A stretch of 64,000 nt of DNA, taken from NCBI GenBank assembly GCA_965224105.1, contig CBDCYH010000002.1, positions 1,364,001 to 1,428,000 on the forward strand, in the 5' to 3' direction. This DNA is from CBDCYH01 sp965224105 (GTDB lineage Bacteria; Bacteroidota; Rhodothermia; Rhodothermales; JABDKH01). Shown here one piece after another: positions 37,287 to 46,532 of this stretch. Numbering within the stretch: the stretch's first letter is position 1; each line of letters opens with the position of its first letter. Below the pieces are notes generated by a model. It searched no databases. It was given only the letters and a program-made list of their open reading frames with translations, and was not told the DNA's origin. The position numbers and the translations under genes are program-made.

Positions 37287-38663
37287 GTGCCGCGGGGTAC
37301 AGATACGATCGCGGCCATTGCTACGGCGCGCGGTCGGGCTGCGCTGTCAGTAATTAGGGTATCAGGCAAAACTGCAATTAATGTTGCCGATTCCTGCCTC
37401 CAGTCCGTAGACCTCACAACAGCCGCAGCCAACACGACACACTTTGCACGATTCCAGAACGCGAAAGGCGATGTGATCGATGAAGTCGTGGCATCAGTTT
37501 TTCGGGCGCCGCGATCCGCAACAGGCGAGGATGTAGTCGAAATCTCCTGCCATGGAGGCGAAGCCGCGAGTCAGCTGGTGCTCTCCTCGTTGCTGGAGGC
37601 CGGAGCGCGTCACGCCGAACCCGGGGAGTTCACCAAACGAGCATTCGTGAACGGGAAGATCGACCTCGCCCAGGCCGAAGCGATCGCCGATATCATTCAC
37701 GCCAAGTCGACTCTGGCTCATCGCAATTCGATCAAACACCTCACCGGTAGGTATTCCCGGACCCTGTCCGACATCCGGGATCGGCTTGTCGAAATGCTTG
37801 CACTGGTGGAGCTCGAGCTGGATTTTTCGGAAGAGGACGTGGAATTCGCCAGCGTGAAAAAACTGGAGCATCTCCTGAAAGAAGCCTCGGGAGTAGTCGA
37901 ACTGCTCACCCATTCGTTTGGAATCGGGCGGATGATCCGTGACGGGATTACAGTGGCCATAGTGGGACAACCAAACGTCGGCAAGTCGACTCTGCTTAAC
38001 GCGCTGGTTGGGCGGCAGCGAGCAATCGTGAGCGACATCCCCGGCACCACACGCGACGAGCTTGATGCGACCGTCGAGATAGAGGGACTACCATTCAGAT
38101 TTGTTGACACCGCGGGACTCCGCGCATCAGATGATGTGATAGAACAGGAAGGAATAAAACGCAGCCGCGTCGCAGCAGAATCAGCCGACATCGTATTGCT
38201 CATCGTTGACCTTAGCGAAGACGCATCAGAATATGAGCTTGAGCTATTGGATAAGCTGCGCTCGAAGCGGGAGTCACTTCCGGTAATTGTGTTAGGTAAC
38301 AAATCCGACATCGCCATGGGACCGGCTCCAGAAATGGTAGACATGGTTCTATCGGCCAGCAAGGCACTTGATGACACGAGTGAGTTGAAGAGCCTGGCCC
38401 AGACCCTCACATCCATAGTCCGGGCGGAGCAAGCGGACCTCGAGTCAAGCCAGGTCGTGACGAACCAGCGACATTACGAACACCTCCGCAGTGCCAGTGG
38501 CTACCTTGCCGATGCGCAGCAGGCCCTGTCGAGCATGCATTCGGGTGTTGAGCTGTCGGCAGAGCTGCGCGGAGCGCTGTTCGAAATTGGCAGCGTTGTT
38601 GGAGAGGTTACTAACGAAGATGTCCTGGGTGCTATCTTCTCCCGTTTCTGCATAGGAAAATAG
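37287..38663 (+). CDS. mnmE: tRNA uridine-5-carboxymethylaminomethyl GTPase MnmE
   Basis: The GTG start gives 458 residues beginning TIAAIATARGRAALSVIRVSGK. The folate-binding N-terminal domain, the helical domain and the inserted GTPase are complete. The P-loop is G227-Q-P-N-V-G-K-S234, followed by DIPGTTRDE, DTAGLR and NKSD. The C-terminus ends in the catalytic motif C455-I-G-K458. With MnmG it makes the wobble modification of tRNA U34. It lies 3 bases after yidC and 49 bases before mnmG. Confidence 0.97.
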   Translation: MPRGTDTIAAIATARGRAALSVIRVSGKTAINVADSCLQSVDLTTAAANTTHFARFQNAKGDVIDEVVASVFRAPRSATGEDVVEISCHGGEAASQLVLSSLLEAGARHAEPGEFTKRAFVNGKIDLAQAEAIADIIHAKSTLAHRNSIKHLTGRYSRTLSDIRDRLVEMLALVELELDFSEEDVEFASVKKLEHLLKEASGVVELLTHSFGIGRMIRDGITVAIVGQPNVGKSTLLNALVGRQRAIVSDIPGTTRDELDATVEIEGLPFRFVDTAGLRASDDVIEQEGIKRSRVAAESADIVLLIVDLSEDASEYELELLDKLRSKRESLPVIVLGNKSDIAMGPAPEMVDMVLSASKALDDTSELKSLAQTLTSIVRAEQADLESSQVVTNQRHYEHLRSASGYLADAQQALSSMHSGVELSAELRGALFEIGSVVGEVTNEDVLGAIFSRFCIGK

Positions 38664-38712
38664 CTGGCAACAATGGAGGATCCTGGCTGGTAACAGGTGA
38701 ACAACTATTCTT

Positions 38713-40605
38713 GTGACAATCCAACCGTACATATCGTTTGACGTTATCGTGGTAGGCGGCGGACACGCAGGCTCGGAAGCTGCTGCCGCGGCAGCGCGAA
38801 TGGGCGCACGAACGTTGCTGATAACCATGAATCTGCAAGCCATTGGCCAGATGTCGTGCAACCCCGCCATCGGCGGTATCGGCAAAGGCCAGATTGCCCG
38901 GGAGATCGATGCGTTGGGTGGCCTTATGGGCGTGGTCACCGATCACGCTGGCATTCAATTCAGAATGCTGAACAAGAAGAAAGGGCCGGCAGTGTGGAGC
39001 CCTCGCGCGCAGTGCGACCGGATGATGTACGCGGCCGAAGTGAGACGCCAGCTCGAGCAGATACCAAATCTGTTCTTTCGATCCGATATGGTGACGGACG
39101 TGATCGTGCAGGACGGGAAGGTTACTGGTGTATCTACACAGTTGGGTCAGAAGTACAACGCAGCGGCGGTGATCCTCACGAGCGGGACGTTCATGAACGG
39201 TATCATCCACATTGGGCAACGACAGTTCGGTGGCGGGAGGATGGGGGAGCGCGCATCAACCGGACTCACCGCATGTCTCCACAAACTCGGATTTGAAAGC
39301 GGCCGGCTAAAAACAGGCACACCCCCCCGCGTGGACGCGCGGACACTCGACTATTCCCTGCTGCAGGAGCAACCGGGCGACGAAGACCTTAGTCCGTTTT
39401 CTTTTCTGTCTGATTCGCTGCCCGACAAGCAGGTGAGCTGCTGGCTGACCTATACCAACAGGCAAACACACGACATCCTCCGCTCGGGATTCGATGACAG
39501 CCCGATGTATGCTGGCCGGATTCAGGGGAAGGGCCCCCGGTACTGTCCATCTATCGAGGACAAGATTGACCGGTTCGCGGACAAAGACAAACACCAGCTG
39601 TTTCTGGAGCCTGAGGGATGGGACACAACCGAGGTGTATGTTAACGGCTTTTCAACCAGCCTCGCAGAAGAAGTGCAGGTTGAAGCGTTGCGCACTATTC
39701 CGGGTATGGAGAACGTGCACATGTTGCGACCGGGGTATGCGATAGAGTACGACTACTTCCCACCCTACCAGGTGCGGTATAGCCTGGAGACGAAGAAAGT
39801 GAATGGTTTGTTTTTCGCAGGCCAGATAAACGGGACCACCGGTTATGAAGAAGCCGCTGCCCAGGGACTCGTTGCCGGAATAAATGCTGTTCAGTCATTG
39901 CGTGGAAAGGATCCGGTCGTGTTCAAGCGATCAGAAGCATACATCGGTGTCCTTATTGACGACCTCGTCGCAAAGGGGACTGATGAGCCGTACCGCATGT
40001 TTACATCCAGGGCCGAACATCGCATACTGCTACGGCAGGACAACGCGGATTTAAGGCTGACCCCATTCGGGCACGAACTCGGGCTTGCATCAGATGACCG
40101 ACTGGAACGGGTGCGACAAAAAGAATCTGCAATGATGCAAACTCGTGAGCAACTTGCGGCGACAAGTCTGAAGCCCGACGCCGTCAATGGTTACCTCGAA
40201 AAGGTGGGGACCTCCCCGATCGCCACATCAGAAAGAATAGCCCGAATTGCATTGCGCCCGGAAGTATGTCTGGGAGATTTGCTTGCGCACGCCGGGCAAC
40301 AAGACCTGGTTTCGGATGTGCCCGGCATGGAGTCGACCGCAAAACTGTTGGAGATCGGATTAAAATATGCGGGTTATCTCGACCGCGAGTCAGAGATGGC
40401 AAAGAAGATGGAAAACCTTGAGAGATGGTCAGTGCCCCGGGCATTTGATTACTCGGGCGTACAGAACATTTCCATGGAAGCGCGAGAAAAACTCGCACGC
40501 ATCGAGCCTGAAAACCTGGGGCAGGCATCGCGCATTTCCGGAGTGAGCCCGGCCGACATATCGGTGCTCATGGTGCTGCTGGCCGGAGAGCAGGCACCCG
40601 CGTGA
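38713..40605 (+). CDS. mnmG: tRNA uridine-5-carboxymethylaminomethyl modification enzyme MnmG (GidA)
   Basis: The GTG start gives 630 residues. The FAD-binding motif is G15-G-G-H-A-G20 after FDVIVV. Other MnmG signatures are NPAIGGIGKGQIAREIDALGG, RTGTPPR-like LKTGTPPRVDARTLDYS, and AGQINGTTGYEEAAAQGLVAGINA. The C-terminal helical domain, including YAGYLDRE, is present. The protein acts with MnmE on U34 of tRNAs. rsmG overlaps its stop by 4 bases. Confidence 0.98.
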   Translation: MTIQPYISFDVIVVGGGHAGSEAAAAAARMGARTLLITMNLQAIGQMSCNPAIGGIGKGQIAREIDALGGLMGVVTDHAGIQFRMLNKKKGPAVWSPRAQCDRMMYAAEVRRQLEQIPNLFFRSDMVTDVIVQDGKVTGVSTQLGQKYNAAAVILTSGTFMNGIIHIGQRQFGGGRMGERASTGLTACLHKLGFESGRLKTGTPPRVDARTLDYSLLQEQPGDEDLSPFSFLSDSLPDKQVSCWLTYTNRQTHDILRSGFDDSPMYAGRIQGKGPRYCPSIEDKIDRFADKDKHQLFLEPEGWDTTEVYVNGFSTSLAEEVQVEALRTIPGMENVHMLRPGYAIEYDYFPPYQVRYSLETKKVNGLFFAGQINGTTGYEEAAAQGLVAGINAVQSLRGKDPVVFKRSEAYIGVLIDDLVAKGTDEPYRMFTSRAEHRILLRQDNADLRLTPFGHELGLASDDRLERVRQKESAMMQTREQLAATSLKPDAVNGYLEKVGTSPIATSERIARIALRPEVCLGDLLAHAGQQDLVSDVPGMESTAKLLEIGLKYAGYLDRESEMAKKMENLERWSVPRAFDYSGVQNISMEAREKLARIEPENLGQASRISGVSPADISVLMVLLAGEQAPA

Positions 40606-41270
40606 CCGAGGAAAGAATCGGAATATCGGCAGTTGCATCTTTCTCAGACGAACAGATGCAAAAGTTCGCAGAGTTGGAGCGACTATTGACCGAAGAGAAT
40701 CAGCGGAAAAATCTGGTAAGCCAAAAGTCGTTGCTGAATTTCAAAGAGCGGCACCTTGCCCATAGTCTTGCGCTGGCGAGCAAGCCGTTTCCGAATGGGG
40801 CCACCGTTGTGGATTGGGGAACGGGTGGCGGATTTCCCCTTTTGCCTCTCGCGATAGTTTTCCCGGAAACCAACTTTGTTGGGATAGACTCCGTCGGGCG
40901 CAAGGTCGAAGCCGTAGAGCGAATGGCTGCCCGGCTGGATTTACAGAATGTTGCGGTTCAGCATGCACGGGCCGAAGCGACCAACTTGTCTGCAGAGTAC
41001 TCGGTATCGAGGGCGGTAGCGAGGCTTGCTGTCCTATGGGGATGGCATAAGAGATTGGATGCGACGCAGGCAGGGCAAGGCGTGGATTCCTCTTGCTGGC
41101 GCCCGGGGCTTATTTGTCTTAAGGGCGGTGACCTGGATGGTGAAGTTGCAGAAGCCCGGACAGAGTTTCCAGCAATCCAGATTAACGTCACGCCACTTGC
41201 GCGTGTTGACGCTAGCGCATTCGCGAACGAAACGTTTGTCGGAAAATCCGTTGTCGAGGTCTGGCAATGA
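40602..41270 (+). CDS. rsmG: 16S rRNA (guanine-527 N7) methyltransferase RsmG
   Basis: The GTG start overlaps mnmG (GTGA), and the 222-residue product is of normal length. The domain includes NLVSQKSLLNFKERHLAHSLAL near the start, the SAM motif VVDWGTGGGFPLLPLAIVFP and FVGIDSVGRKVEAVERMA. ARAEATNL and LKGGDLDGEV follow. It methylates 16S rRNA at G527. It ends in a 4-base overlap with the WYL regulator. Confidence 0.95.
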   Translation: MTEERIGISAVASFSDEQMQKFAELERLLTEENQRKNLVSQKSLLNFKERHLAHSLALASKPFPNGATVVDWGTGGGFPLLPLAIVFPETNFVGIDSVGRKVEAVERMAARLDLQNVAVQHARAEATNLSAEYSVSRAVARLAVLWGWHKRLDATQAGQGVDSSCWRPGLICLKGGDLDGEVAEARTEFPAIQINVTPLARVDASAFANETFVGKSVVEVWQ

Positions 41271-42247
41271 ATCACGAAGATAGACGCAAGAATAGAACGG
41301 AGCGATTGTTCTCGTTGGTGCTATTGCTTCAAGGCAAGAAGTCCATGAGCACAAATGATCTGGCGGATCATTTTGGAGTAAGCCGCCGAACCATTTTTCG
41401 TGACCTCCGTGCGCTTAGCGAGTCGGGCGTACCCCTAACATATGGCGAGGGTGGGGGGTACGAAATCCTGGAAGGCTATCAGCTACCGCCGCTGATGCTC
41501 TCCGCTCGCGAGGCGGCGACGTTGCTCGTCGGGACTGAGTTTATGAAACTCCAGTCAGATGCTTCCCTGCGCAAAGATGCGGACAACGTCGGACTGAAAA
41601 TTCGGGCAATGCTTCCTGGTGAGGTGAAGGAGTATGTCGAAAGGCTTGGCGACGCAGTCACGCTGGATCCCTACTGGACACGTTCGGTGCAGGTGGACTC
41701 GGAAGAGCAGGGGAGATGGTTTCAGCTGAGCGAGGCTGTTGCGCGAAGGCGGACAACGATGATGAAGTACTACGTTGCCAGCAGGGATGAAATCACCCAG
41801 CGACAGGTGGATCCGCTGGGGCTAGTCTACTACACTGATCACTGGAACCTGATCGCGCACGACCATCTCCGCAACACCATCAGGAACTTTCGGTTGGATA
41901 GAATCCGCCAGATGCATGTGCTCACAGAAAAGTTTGAGGCGCCCAAGGATTTTAATCTCGATAAATATCTTCGCGACCGTCTGGGTATGGATGGACGGCA
42001 GGAGATCGAGATATGGTTTTCGCACAGCGCAGTCGAAAGGGCGCGGCGATCCATTCCTGCGCGTGTAGTTTCCGAAGACCAAGCCGAGGACGGCGTAACC
42101 CTTCGGGTTAGATTTGAAAGCTTGCCATACATCGCGAACTGGCTGTTGGCATACGGATCGGATGTGCGCGCGGTGAGTCCGCCGGAGTTGGTTGACCTCG
42201 TGCGCAAAGAACTGGGGCGAGCAGCCGACCGGTACAAGGAGAAATGA
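41267..42247 (+). CDS. HTH-WYL domain transcriptional regulator (YafY/DeoR-like)
   Basis: This 326-residue protein has an N-terminal winged helix (RLFSLVLLLQGKKSMSTNDLADHFGVSRRTIFRDLRAL, about 12-50). A WYL domain at about 140-215 contains WNLIAHDHLRNTIRNFRLDRI, and a WCX C-terminal extension ends the protein. WYL domains sense nucleic-acid or nucleotide ligands. The gene overlaps rsmG by 4 bases, so it is expressed with the cluster. Its targets are unknown. Confidence 0.9.
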   Translation: MNHEDRRKNRTERLFSLVLLLQGKKSMSTNDLADHFGVSRRTIFRDLRALSESGVPLTYGEGGGYEILEGYQLPPLMLSAREAATLLVGTEFMKLQSDASLRKDADNVGLKIRAMLPGEVKEYVERLGDAVTLDPYWTRSVQVDSEEQGRWFQLSEAVARRRTTMMKYYVASRDEITQRQVDPLGLVYYTDHWNLIAHDHLRNTIRNFRLDRIRQMHVLTEKFEAPKDFNLDKYLRDRLGMDGRQEIEIWFSHSAVERARRSIPARVVSEDQAEDGVTLRVRFESLPYIANWLLAYGSDVRAVSPPELVDLVRKELGRAADRYKEK

Positions 42248-42366
42248 GCGCGGATCGGCTGGGCTGTATGCGCCCGCTGGTCACATCAGAAAAAATAAAG
42301 AGTTGGCTGACTTGAATTGTGCGGCCAGTTCCGTTAGAATTAGTCCGAACAAAATCGGAGGAAAAT

Positions 42367-42615
42367 ATGTGGGTTTCTGGTTTGGTAGCAATGCTGGTAA
42401 TTGGGGCAATCGCAGGCTGGATTGCAGGCAATTTGATGAAAGGCGGAGGCTTTGGTCTCATCGGTAACATCGCCGTAGGAGTTATCGGATCATTTGTCGG
42501 GAATGCGCTGTTTCGATCGTTGGGCATGCATTCGGGTGGCTTTGTGGGGTCGGTTATAACTGCCACCATAGGCGCGGTCGTCTTGCTGGTCGTTGTAGGT
42601 TTTTTCAAGAAGTAA
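42367..42615 (+). CDS. GlsB/YeaQ/YmgE-type small stress membrane protein
   Basis: The start at 42367 follows a strong GGAGG at 42357-42361 and gives 82 residues. Three hydrophobic segments with glycine pairs (GAIAGWIAGNLMKGGGFGLIGNIAVGVIG, residues written in part) match the transglycosylase-associated GlsB family. The frame upstream has no family character. These proteins are often stress-induced and their function is undefined. Confidence 0.88.
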   Translation: MWVSGLVAMLVIGAIAGWIAGNLMKGGGFGLIGNIAVGVIGSFVGNALFRSLGMHSGGFVGSVITATIGAVVLLVVVGFFKK

Positions 42616-42639
42616 GTCGCGTTAACAATTTCGCCGTTT

Positions 42640-43410
42640 ATGAGTGGATCGCTGAGGGCCAGAAAGAAGAGGAGAAAGGAAGTACCGTATCTGGAAGGTC
42701 CGCAGACTCGCCGCAGCGAATTCATGATGGCGTACCGCGTCTTCAAGGAATTTATCCGCGGTTTCCGCAAGCTGCATTTCATTGGGCCTTGCGTGACCGT
42801 CTTCGGATCGGCGCGCTTCAAACCAGGCAACAAGTGGTACGAGGAAGGCCGCAAGATCGGGGAGGACCTGGTTGATCTCGGCTTCGCGGTAATGACCGGA
42901 GGTGGCCCGGGAATAATGGAGGCCGCGAACAGAGGCGCATTCGAAGCCGGCGGCAGGTCGGTCGGGTGCAACATCGTTCTTCCTTTCGAACAGGATCCCA
43001 ACCCGTACATGGATACCTGGATGGACTTCAAGTACTTCTTCGTTCGAAAGGTGCTGTTGCTGAAGTACTCCTACGGATACGTCATCATGCCGGGTGGGTT
43101 TGGCACCATGGACGAGTGTTTCGAAACGCTAACGCTTATCCAGACAGGCAAGATTGAAAACTTTCCTGTTATACTTTACGGTACCGAGTTCTGGGGAAAG
43201 CTGATGGAATTCCTGGACCACATGGTTGACGAGGGAACGATTAGCGCAAGCGACCTGGATCTCTTTTTGCTGACTGATTCCCGGGCAGAAGCGATGGAGT
43301 TTATCCAGAAGTGTGCGGTGGAAAAGTTCAAACTCCGACGCCGGGTTTTCAAGCCCATTCCGGTTTTTGGAGAAAGGGTCGGAGAGAAATACCGGCAGTC
43401 ATTCCGATAA
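42640..43410 (+). CDS. LOG family (TIGR00730) Rossmann-fold protein
   Basis: This 256-residue protein has CVTVFGSARF near 51-60, VMTGGGPGIMEAANRGAFEAGG and the nucleotide-hydrolysis motif P151-G-G-F-G-T-M-D-E159. These are the marks of LOG phosphoribohydrolases, which release bases from nucleoside monophosphates (cytokinin activation in plants). The last 55 codons plus downstream sequence are duplicated at 44928-45180, so the 3' end took part in a segmental duplication. Confidence 0.92.
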   Translation: MSGSLRARKKRRKEVPYLEGPQTRRSEFMMAYRVFKEFIRGFRKLHFIGPCVTVFGSARFKPGNKWYEEGRKIGEDLVDLGFAVMTGGGPGIMEAANRGAFEAGGRSVGCNIVLPFEQDPNPYMDTWMDFKYFFVRKVLLLKYSYGYVIMPGGFGTMDECFETLTLIQTGKIENFPVILYGTEFWGKLMEFLDHMVDEGTISASDLDLFLLTDSRAEAMEFIQKCAVEKFKLRRRVFKPIPVFGERVGEKYRQSFR

Positions 43411-43439
43411 ATCTCTCGCCCTGATGTAAGGCGGATCAT

Positions 43440-43500
43440 CTATTGACCCTGGCCTAGGCGACTTCCTTTCCTCTGTCCAGATGCGGGAGCCCTCGCAACG
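43440..43500 (-). pseudogene. Remnant of a fourth secreted-paralogue C-terminus
   Basis: Read on this strand, the bases encode ARAPASGQRKGSRLGQGQ followed by TAG, matching the last codons of the gene at 45123 (ARAPSSGQKKRRGLGRGQ). The rest of the gene is gone. It lies at the same distance behind the LOG stop as that gene lies behind the copied LOG tail, so it marks an earlier duplicate of the same unit. Confidence 0.7.
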
Positions 43501-43534
43501 AATACCTGCATGCACACGGTAGACCGAGGCAGCT

Positions 43535-44359
43535 CTACTTAAGCCAATCCGAAAAGTCGCGCCCGAGTAAATTCGAAAGTTGATGGACGTCGTCGCGATA
43601 AATGTCTGCCAATTCCTGTCGGGCAGCGTCGCTTAACTTTGGGAAGCTCTTTTCATTCATCCTCCGGATTCGGGAAACCAGGCTTGAGTTTTCCAATCGA
43701 TGAATTAGCCACAAGTTTTTGCCTGTGAGTTTCAACACGATCGCTTTGGCTTGCCGCAGGAACTGGTGGAGACGTCGGCTTTTCAAGCTTGTTGAGTAAT
43801 TAACTTTCTCGTTGAGAATAGCCGGGACGAAATCGCCGTCCACACCCAAGAATGTATAAACTTGCTTGAGGTATTGGGCAGAGTCCTGTCTCAAAAGATC
43901 AAACCGAAGGACAAGCGCGTTCTCTCTGTCAAACAAGTCGAGGTATTTTTTCAAATACTTGTAATAGTAACCCTCTTCAATGATAGTCTCGTCTTTCGCC
44001 ATGGCTTCGGCAAAAGAAATCTCTTGTTGATAGATGTGGTCTCCCTGCTTCAGACATTGCCAATACCATGAATACGCGCGGTCGATAGGGGAGCGGAGGA
44101 TTGCAATGATCTTGGCATCAGGGTATCTCGCAGAAAGCTCCTCCGACGTACCTGGCTGGGTTAGCCAGGCTGCATTAACAAGTCCGACGGCCAGTTCGTC
44201 GTCGTATTGACTCTCGGCCTTGTCGTCGAAACCTTCTACACCAGGGCGGCCCGGAGGCACAAAAATTTCCGGATGCTCCATAAGGCTTTGCTGGAGCCAG
44301 TTGGATCCACAGCGACGTCCACCGATAATCAGAAACGTGGGTTTGAGTTTGCTGCTCAT
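43535..44359 (-). CDS. Sulfotransferase family protein
   Basis: This 274-residue protein has the 5'-phosphosulfate binding loop in FLIIGGRRCGSNWLQQSL (about 9-26). The 3'-phosphate motif is LRSPIDRAYSWYW (about 88-100), as in PAPS-dependent sulfotransferases. It could sulfate a carbohydrate or lipid at the inner membrane or cytosol. It sits between two copies of the LOG-tail duplication, which raises the possibility that it arrived with that rearrangement. No substrate can be inferred. Confidence 0.85.
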   Translation of the reverse strand: MSSKLKPTFLIIGGRRCGSNWLQQSLMEHPEIFVPPGRPGVEGFDDKAESQYDDELAVGLVNAAWLTQPGTSEELSARYPDAKIIAILRSPIDRAYSWYWQCLKQGDHIYQQEISFAEAMAKDETIIEEGYYYKYLKKYLDLFDRENALVLRFDLLRQDSAQYLKQVYTFLGVDGDFVPAILNEKVNYSTSLKSRRLHQFLRQAKAIVLKLTGKNLWLIHRLENSSLVSRIRRMNEKSFPKLSDAARQELADIYRDDVHQLSNLLGRDFSDWLK

Positions 44360-44927
44360 ATCGGACTAGATGGTGGACTTCCTGATGCTCCGGGAAATTG
44401 GGGCATTAAAGTCGCGTGGAAAATATTAATAGCAGTAATATCCCGGTATGGACGCATCAGCAGAACATGATCTCTTAGACAATTAGGCGCTGTTAAGTGC
44501 AGCCCCATCTTCAAGATAGCGGGTTACAACGCCACCTAGGTTGACTTAGTTTTCTATTCGGGCTGAATCTCATCCACTAAACTAACTCATCCGTGCCCCG
44601 CCCATGCGAGTATCGACACATTTTGTCTCTCCAAAGTGGTTGGTACTGGAAAATTAAGCTTGCTGGGTACGAATAAGGCGGAAACACAAGATCGACAAAC
44701 CAAAAGAGCTTGCGCAGGAAATAAAAGAGAGGGTGAACAAATCTGTCGCTGAGATCGATTTTGCGGCCCCAACTGACGGATCAGGCCGAGTTTTGTGAAA
44801 TCATAATTTCCCTATGAGTTTGATAAACTGTAACTTACGGCAATTTCGGGATATTTTTCTCTTGCGAAGTGGGGGTGGTCAGGGTAGTCGGCCATGCCCT
44901 GTTCGATTTGGAGCCGGGCGTCGTTAT
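44360..44927. other. Intergenic region with a possible coding remnant and a direct repeat
   Basis: No complete gene is visible. Bases 44658-44799 on the plus strand read as an uninterrupted protein-like tail (KIDKPKELAQEIKERVNKSV followed by AEIDFAAPTDGSG) that ends in TGA, possibly the end of a lost gene. Bases 44836-44920 are one copy of an 85-bp direct repeat whose other copy is at 47422-47506. Confidence 0.5.
44836..44920. repeat. 85-bp direct repeat, left copy
   Basis: The sequence aligns without gaps to 47422-47506 with 4 mismatches counted by eye. It includes tatttttctcttgcgaagtg and gccatgccctgttcgatttg. Together the two copies flank the block of three secreted paralogues. In the right copy it is the leader of the gene at 47535. 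Confidence 0.85.
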
Positions 44928-45093
44928 CGCAAGCGACCAGGATCTCTTTTTGCTAACTGATTCCCGGTCAGAAGCGATGGAGTTTATTCAGAAGAGCGCG
45001 GTGGAAAAGTTCAAACTCCGACGCCGGGTCTTCAAGCCGATTCCAGTTTTTGGAGAAAAGGCGGGAGAGAAATACCGGCAGTCATTCCGATAA
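44928..45093 (+). pseudogene. Duplicated C-terminus of the LOG family gene
   Basis: These 166 bases align without gaps to 43245-43410. In frame they encode ASDQDLFLLTDSRSEAMEF through the same VFGEKAGEKYRQSFR ending. The N-terminal 200 codons of the LOG gene, with its catalytic motif, are absent. An open frame from 44869 reads into it from the 85-bp repeat but has no independent support. It is a duplication scar, not a functional enzyme. Confidence 0.85.
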
Positions 45094-45122
45094 ATCTCTC
45101 CACCCGATGTAACGTAGAAACT

Positions 45123-45761
45123 CTATTGCCCGCGACCTAGGCCCCTCCTTTTCTTCTGTCCAGATGACGGCGCCCTCGCGATGATACTGTATTGGAATTG
45201 ATTTCCCACAGAGTAGTTCTTGATGGCGATGCTGATGACCTTGTCTGCAGCGCCTGTGATTTCGAATGTCTCGACCAACGGATCGTTGGTGTTGGGGAAA
45301 CTGTGTGACACGACCGATTGCCGCCTATCATCATTGGTTTGCGTGCAGATAGTAACACCTGTTCGCGCTCGACCATCCGTCTTATTGATCGTCACTCTGA
45401 TGGTGTCGCGGTTAGACGGAGGCATTATAAATGTCCGGGTCGTTCTGCCGACAACATTTCCTGTTTCTGTACTGCCGATGTTCAAACTTCTGGGGCCGAT
45501 GGTTGACCAGCTGTTATTCGCAAGCTGGTTCCACCCGGTGACAGCTGTGCTTGCAAGTTCCTGATATTCAAACCAATCCACCACCGTTGGTAATGCGTAC
45601 TTCTCGACGGTTTCTGTACCATCAATAATCGCATTGTGCCATGCGTCCCACATTTTTGTGGCAGCTTCGTGACTGGAGGTGCAGCCAGGTGTTTGAGCAG
45701 AGGCGCTGGATCCGACAAAGGCTACAGCCAGGACCAGCACGAGTCTGTTAAATATTTTCAT
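45123..45761 (-). CDS. Secreted paralogue 1: exported protein with basic C-terminal tail
   Basis: The start at 45761 gives 212 residues with a signal peptide (MKIFNRLVLVLAVAFVGSSASAQ, in part). It shares with the next two genes a core domain with WSTIGPRSLNIGSTETGNVV, RTFIMPPSNRDTIRV, GRARTGVTICTQ and a C-terminal DKVISIAIKNYSVGNQFQYSI. It ends in GQKKRRGLGRGQ. Two cysteines, one just after the signal and one in TICTQ, are conserved in all three and may form a disulfide. I do not recognise the family. Confidence 0.75.
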   Translation of the reverse strand: MKIFNRLVLVLAVAFVGSSASAQTPGCTSSHEAATKMWDAWHNAIIDGTETVEKYALPTVVDWFEYQELASTAVTGWNQLANNSWSTIGPRSLNIGSTETGNVVGRTTRTFIMPPSNRDTIRVTINKTDGRARTGVTICTQTNDDRRQSVVSHSFPNTNDPLVETFEITGAADKVISIAIKNYSVGNQFQYSIIARAPSSGQKKRRGLGRGQ

Positions 45762-45864
45762 CGTAATTATGGATGGAGTGAATAAAAGGGTTTTATAAAG
45801 ACGAGATTTTATGTGGGTCTCGCCGATTGTTGGGATTAAGGCGTGGTTGACACTCTCATGTATC

Positions 45865-46500
45865 TCAATTGCCAAACCGTCGTCGTTTTTTGACCGGTGC
45901 AGGAATCTTTGCCTCAATAATGTATTCGAATTTGTTGGCCACTGAGTAATTGCGCATTGCGATGCTAATGACTTTGTCTGTGGCGTTCTCGATAAGGAAG
46001 GTTTGTAGAAGCGGGTTGTTCGTGTTCGGGAAATTGTGCTCAGCAACACTTTGCCTGGAGCCATCGACAGTTTGCGTGCAGACAGATACTCCCGTTCGGG
46101 CACGACCGTTGACCTTTCGGATGGTTATTCGAACGGAATCTGTAGCTGACGGAGCCAAAATAAAAGTGCGTGACGTCTGGCCCCAAATGGTCCCGGTCTC
46201 GGGGTTGTCCAAGGTAAGACTGCGCGGACCGATGGTAGCCCAGTCGCTCTTTTCGTAGTCATTCCAGGTAATGATAGACAACGCAATAAGCTCTCTATAT
46301 TCATTTGGAGAGACCTCAAGCTCCGAAGGGAGTACTGGTTCAAGAGTTTTCAACCCTGGTGCAGCCAGTGCAGAATGGAACGAGTTCCACATTCCAGCAA
46401 CTGCCTCGGCGCCCGATGTGCAACCAGGCGTTTGGGCGGAAGTGTTCAGTCCAATAAAAGAGGAAAAAATAGTCAGGACGAGCAACCTGGATAATTTCAT
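45865..46500 (-). CDS. Secreted paralogue 2: exported protein with basic C-terminal tail
   Basis: This 211-residue protein has a signal peptide (MKLSRLLVLTIFSSFIGLNT to SAQ), then TPGCTSGAEAVAGMWNSFHS. The core domain follows: WATIGPRSLTLDNPETGTIW, RTFILAPSATDSVRI, GRARTGVSVCTQ, HNFPNTNNPLLQTF, DKVISIAMRNYSVANKFEYI. It ends VKKRRRFGN. It is the middle member of the tandem block, separated by about 103 bases from its downstream neighbour on this strand. The function is unknown. Confidence 0.75.
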   Translation of the reverse strand: MKLSRLLVLTIFSSFIGLNTSAQTPGCTSGAEAVAGMWNSFHSALAAPGLKTLEPVLPSELEVSPNEYRELIALSIITWNDYEKSDWATIGPRSLTLDNPETGTIWGQTSRTFILAPSATDSVRITIRKVNGRARTGVSVCTQTVDGSRQSVAEHNFPNTNNPLLQTFLIENATDKVISIAMRNYSVANKFEYIIEAKIPAPVKKRRRFGN

Positions 46501-46532
46501 TGTCTAGTGGGTTTACGCCGTTGGTGTTGAGC

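Noticed and set aside
44587..44772. Minus-strand short open frame between the sulfotransferase and LOG tail copy
   Set aside because: The translation has no protein-like pattern, and the opposite strand offers a more coding-like remnant.
44869..45093. Independent small gene
   Set aside because: Its sequence is a join of the 85-bp repeat and the copied LOG C-terminus, so it is a duplication scar.
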